8,765 nt of DNA, from positions 1-8,765 of the forward strand of contig JAPLAJ010000115.1 of NCBI GenBank assembly GCA_026393335.1. Direction: 5' to 3'. Positions 7,209-8,765 of the stretch are shown one piece after another. Below the pieces are notes generated by a model that was not told the origin of the DNA, made no database searches, and worked only from the letters and a program-made list of their open reading frames with translations. How positions within the stretch are numbered: position 1 is the stretch's first letter; every line of letters begins with the position of its first letter. The position numbers and the translations under genes were made by a program. The DNA is from Rhodoluna sp. (GTDB lineage Bacteria > Actinomycetota > Actinomycetes > Actinomycetales > Microbacteriaceae).

Positions 7209-7214
7209 AAGGAG
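7209..7214 (+). promoter_or_regulatory. Shine-Dalgarno of the AI-2E-family gene
   Basis: AAGGAG lies in the 15-nt gap after the coiled-coil gene and 5 nt before the ATG at 7220. This is a near-ideal site and fixes the start. Confidence 0.8.
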
Positions 7215-7219
7215 CGGGG

Positions 7220-8281
7220 ATGCCAGAAACAAACAATCGAAGAATTACCCACGCCTACCAAATAGGTTTCCTAGGTGGCTTAGGTGTTTTGACTGCAATT
7301 GCTCTGGGTACAGCAGTTATCTCCCTAGCTAGCATTATCACTTCTATCATCACTGCCCTGTTCCTAACCTTGGGACTTGAGCCTCTGGTCCAACTGCTAC
7401 AAAAACGAGTCAAGAAACGTGGCTTAGCAATCGGAATCGTAGCCCTAAGCCTGCTAGGTATTTTGACTACTGTGTTTTTTGCCATCTTGCCGCCGCTTAT
7501 TTCTGAAGCAAGTACCTTTATTACGAATCTTCCACAGCTACTGAAAGAATTTCTAGCGCTACCTTGGGTAGCAGGCTTAGATAGCAGACTAGGTGGCAGC
7601 ATCAGTTCCGCACTTAATACTGGTGGAGCATTTCTCATCGATAGCAAGAACTGGCCAAACTTACTAGGTGGTGTAGTCAAGGTAGGCATTACCTTGTTCA
7701 ATGCCGTCATCGGTTTACTTACAGTTGCTATCCTCACCCTTTACTTCATGAGCGCACTGCCTAGCATTAAACGAGTTGGAGTATCACTTGTAGCAAAGTC
7801 ACAGCGCAAGAAACTTGAAGGAATAGTAGATCAGGTTATCGGTTCAGTTGGTCGCTACGTTATGGGCCAGGTTGTGGTTTCATCGATAAACACTTCCATC
7901 CTGTTCACAGTTCTACTTATTGCAAGAGTTGAATTTGCTGTAGTACTAGCTTTTATAAACTTCCTGTTTGTATTGATACCAATCATTGGTTCAATTACCG
8001 GCGCATCTATTGTGATTTTGGTAACGGCAGCAACAATGCCACCAGAAACCACCATTGGTGTTGCCATAGCTTTGTTTGTATACATCCAGATTGAGGCATA
8101 CCTAGTTGCTCCTAGGGTTTTGAAAAAGGCAGTGAATGTGCCAACCGCTCTGATTGTTGTATCGGCTCTTGCCGGTGGTGCTCTTGCTGGAGTTCTAGGA
8201 TCTCTGCTTGCCATCCCAACAGCTGCAACCATACTGCTGATACTGCGTGAAGTCTGGGTACCTAGACAAGATAAACGCTAA
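7220..8281 (+). CDS. AI-2E family (PerM/TqsA-like) membrane transporter
   Basis: 353-residue polytopic membrane protein, normal length for the family. About eight hydrophobic segments are visible: two near 15-60, one at 68-92, a loop region (93-150) that includes the ITNLPQLLKEF amphipathic stretch, one at 152-178, and several between about 210 and 342. Family signatures in the second half are IPIIGSITGA (253-262), IEAYLVAPRV (291-300) and GVLGSLLAIP (324-333). Members export varied small molecules or exchange Na+/H+; the AI-2 name comes from E. coli TqsA and does not imply quorum sensing here. The substrate cannot be told from sequence. It is the second gene of the plus operon, after the DivIVA-like protein. 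Its TAA stop overlaps the stop of the converging hydrolase gene by 4 nt. Confidence 0.92.
   Translation: MPETNNRRITHAYQIGFLGGLGVLTAIALGTAVISLASIITSIITALFLTLGLEPLVQLLQKRVKKRGLAIGIVALSLLGILTTVFFAILPPLISEASTFITNLPQLLKEFLALPWVAGLDSRLGGSISSALNTGGAFLIDSKNWPNLLGGVVKVGITLFNAVIGLLTVAILTLYFMSALPSIKRVGVSLVAKSQRKKLEGIVDQVIGSVGRYVMGQVVVSSINTSILFTVLLIARVEFAVVLAFINFLFVLIPIIGSITGASIVILVTAATMPPETTIGVAIALFVYIQIEAYLVAPRVLKKAVNVPTALIVVSALAGGALAGVLGSLLAIPTAATILLILREVWVPRQDKR
8278..8281. other. Overlapping convergent stop codons
   Basis: The four bases CTAA hold the TAA of the plus-strand AI-2E-family gene (8279-8281) and the TAG of the minus-strand hydrolase (8280-8278). No GC-rich hairpin with a T-run is visible on either side, so transcription from each operon probably runs into the other gene. 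Confidence 0.85.
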
Positions 8282-8765
8282 GGCGTATAAAACTCAGGTA
8301 AGGGAAACTTAGTTGGGTTGGATACTTTTACTATCTCGTCTAAGACTCTTTTAGTAGCGCTTTCACCAACCCAAAGATGTTTAGCCTCTAGGACATTGAT
8401 TAGCTCAATCGACTTGATAGCAAGAAAGCGTATGGCTGCTTCATCAGGTTTTAGATAGTCATCTAGCTCTGGGATTAGAGCAACTAGTTTCTTGTCAACA
8501 CTATTCCAGCGCTCTAGCTCTGCAACACTGGTCCTGTGTAGCGGTGGTGAGAGTAGAACTGCACCAAGCACATCAAGATCAGGTCCATACTTCAATGCCA
8601 ACTCTGTGCCAAAGGACCAACCGACAATCCAAATCTTTGGCAGGTTATGTTCATGCGCATAAGCCACAGCCGCTTCTACATCTAGTTTTTCTAAAACTCC
8701 ACCATTGAATTCACCTTGGCTTGTGCCATGAGGCGAACTTGTGCCGCGAGTATTGAAGCGAAGAA
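8278..8765 (-). CDS. Alpha/beta hydrolase, C-terminal 161 residues (N-terminus beyond right edge)
   Basis: The frame stays open from the TAG at 8280-8278 to the right edge, so this is a partial gene and the GTG at 8667 is an internal codon. The visible part begins with LRFNTRGTSSPHGTSQGEF, the strand and loop typical of small alpha/beta hydrolases (RFNxRG-x-S). Then follows the nucleophile elbow GWSFG, whose serine is the expected nucleophile, and near the C-terminus KHLWVGE, whose histidine is the likely catalytic base. An Asp in PELDDYL is a candidate third member of the triad. Cytoplasmic; the substrate is unknown. It converges on the AI-2E-family gene with a 4-nt overlap of stops. Confident at fold level only. 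Confidence 0.88.
   Translation of the reverse strand, partial: LRFNTRGTSSPHGTSQGEFNGGVLEKLDVEAAVAYAHEHNLPKIWIVGWSFGTELALKYGPDLDVLGAVLLSPPLHRTSVAELERWNSVDKKLVALIPELDDYLKPDEAAIRFLAIKSIELINVLEAKHLWVGESATKRVLDEIVKVSNPTKFPLPEFYTP

Noticed and set aside
7255..8232. Two minus-strand open frames (7255-7737 and 7855-8232)
   Set aside because: They are antisense to the AI-2E-family gene, have no Shine-Dalgarno-supported role and show shadow-like composition rich in Ala, Thr and Arg.
8665..8667. GTG at 8667 as the start of the hydrolase
   Set aside because: The frame continues to the window edge with conserved hydrolase residues (RFNTRG), so this codon is internal.
1..8765. Mobile element, CRISPR array, tRNA/rRNA, toxin-antitoxin or defence system
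   Set aside because: None seen: no inverted terminal repeats, no spaced direct repeats, no recombinase or nuclease genes, and almost all bases are covered by conserved coding sequence.

Overview
The window looks like a chromosomal, housekeeping-type region of a fairly low-GC (by eye mid-40s percent) actinobacterium. The best guess is a freshwater Microbacteriaceae of the Luna type (Rhodoluna/Aquiluna-like). The evidence for that is the protein families: a cysteineless thioredoxin/TPR protein, a DivIVA-type coiled coil, a three-segment membrane protein with a basic linker, and an actinobacterial-type cysteine desulfurase, MnmA and LigA in order. The taxonomic call is inference; no rRNA or tRNA gene is present.

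Layout. Nearly every base is coding. The minus strand from 6041 down to 1 is one tightly packed run of five genes: a conserved three-helix membrane protein of unknown function (6041-4314), a thioredoxin-fold/TPR protein (4317-3388, 4-nt overlap), a cysteine desulfurase (3385-2216, 2-nt gap), the tRNA 2-thiouridylase mnmA (2201-1053, 14-nt gap) and the 5' half of NAD-dependent DNA ligase ligA (1043 to beyond the left edge, 9-nt gap). On the plus strand a DivIVA-like coiled-coil protein (6116-7204) and an AI-2E-family membrane protein (7220-8281) form a second operon. At the right edge, a partial alpha/beta hydrolase on the minus strand (8278 to beyond 8765) converges on the plus operon, sharing four bases at the stop codons.

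The two operons diverge from a 74-bp gap (6042-6115), the only intergenic space longer than 15 bp. Possible -10 boxes for the two directions lie almost on top of each other there.

Functional reading. The cysteine desulfurase can supply persulfide sulfur to MnmA, which places the 2-thio group on U34 of Lys, Glu and Gln tRNAs; LigA seals DNA nicks and is probably only an operon passenger. The membrane protein, thioredoxin/TPR protein, coiled-coil protein and AI-2E-family protein have envelope, scaffold or chaperone-like features, but their exact roles cannot be read from sequence. No mobile element, CRISPR array, RNA gene, strong terminator or evident novel multi-gene system was found. The most unusual items are the internal twin-arginine/lipobox segment in the membrane protein, the overlapping divergent -10 boxes, the missing conserved glutamine in the cysteine desulfurase, and an apparent excess of CTAG.
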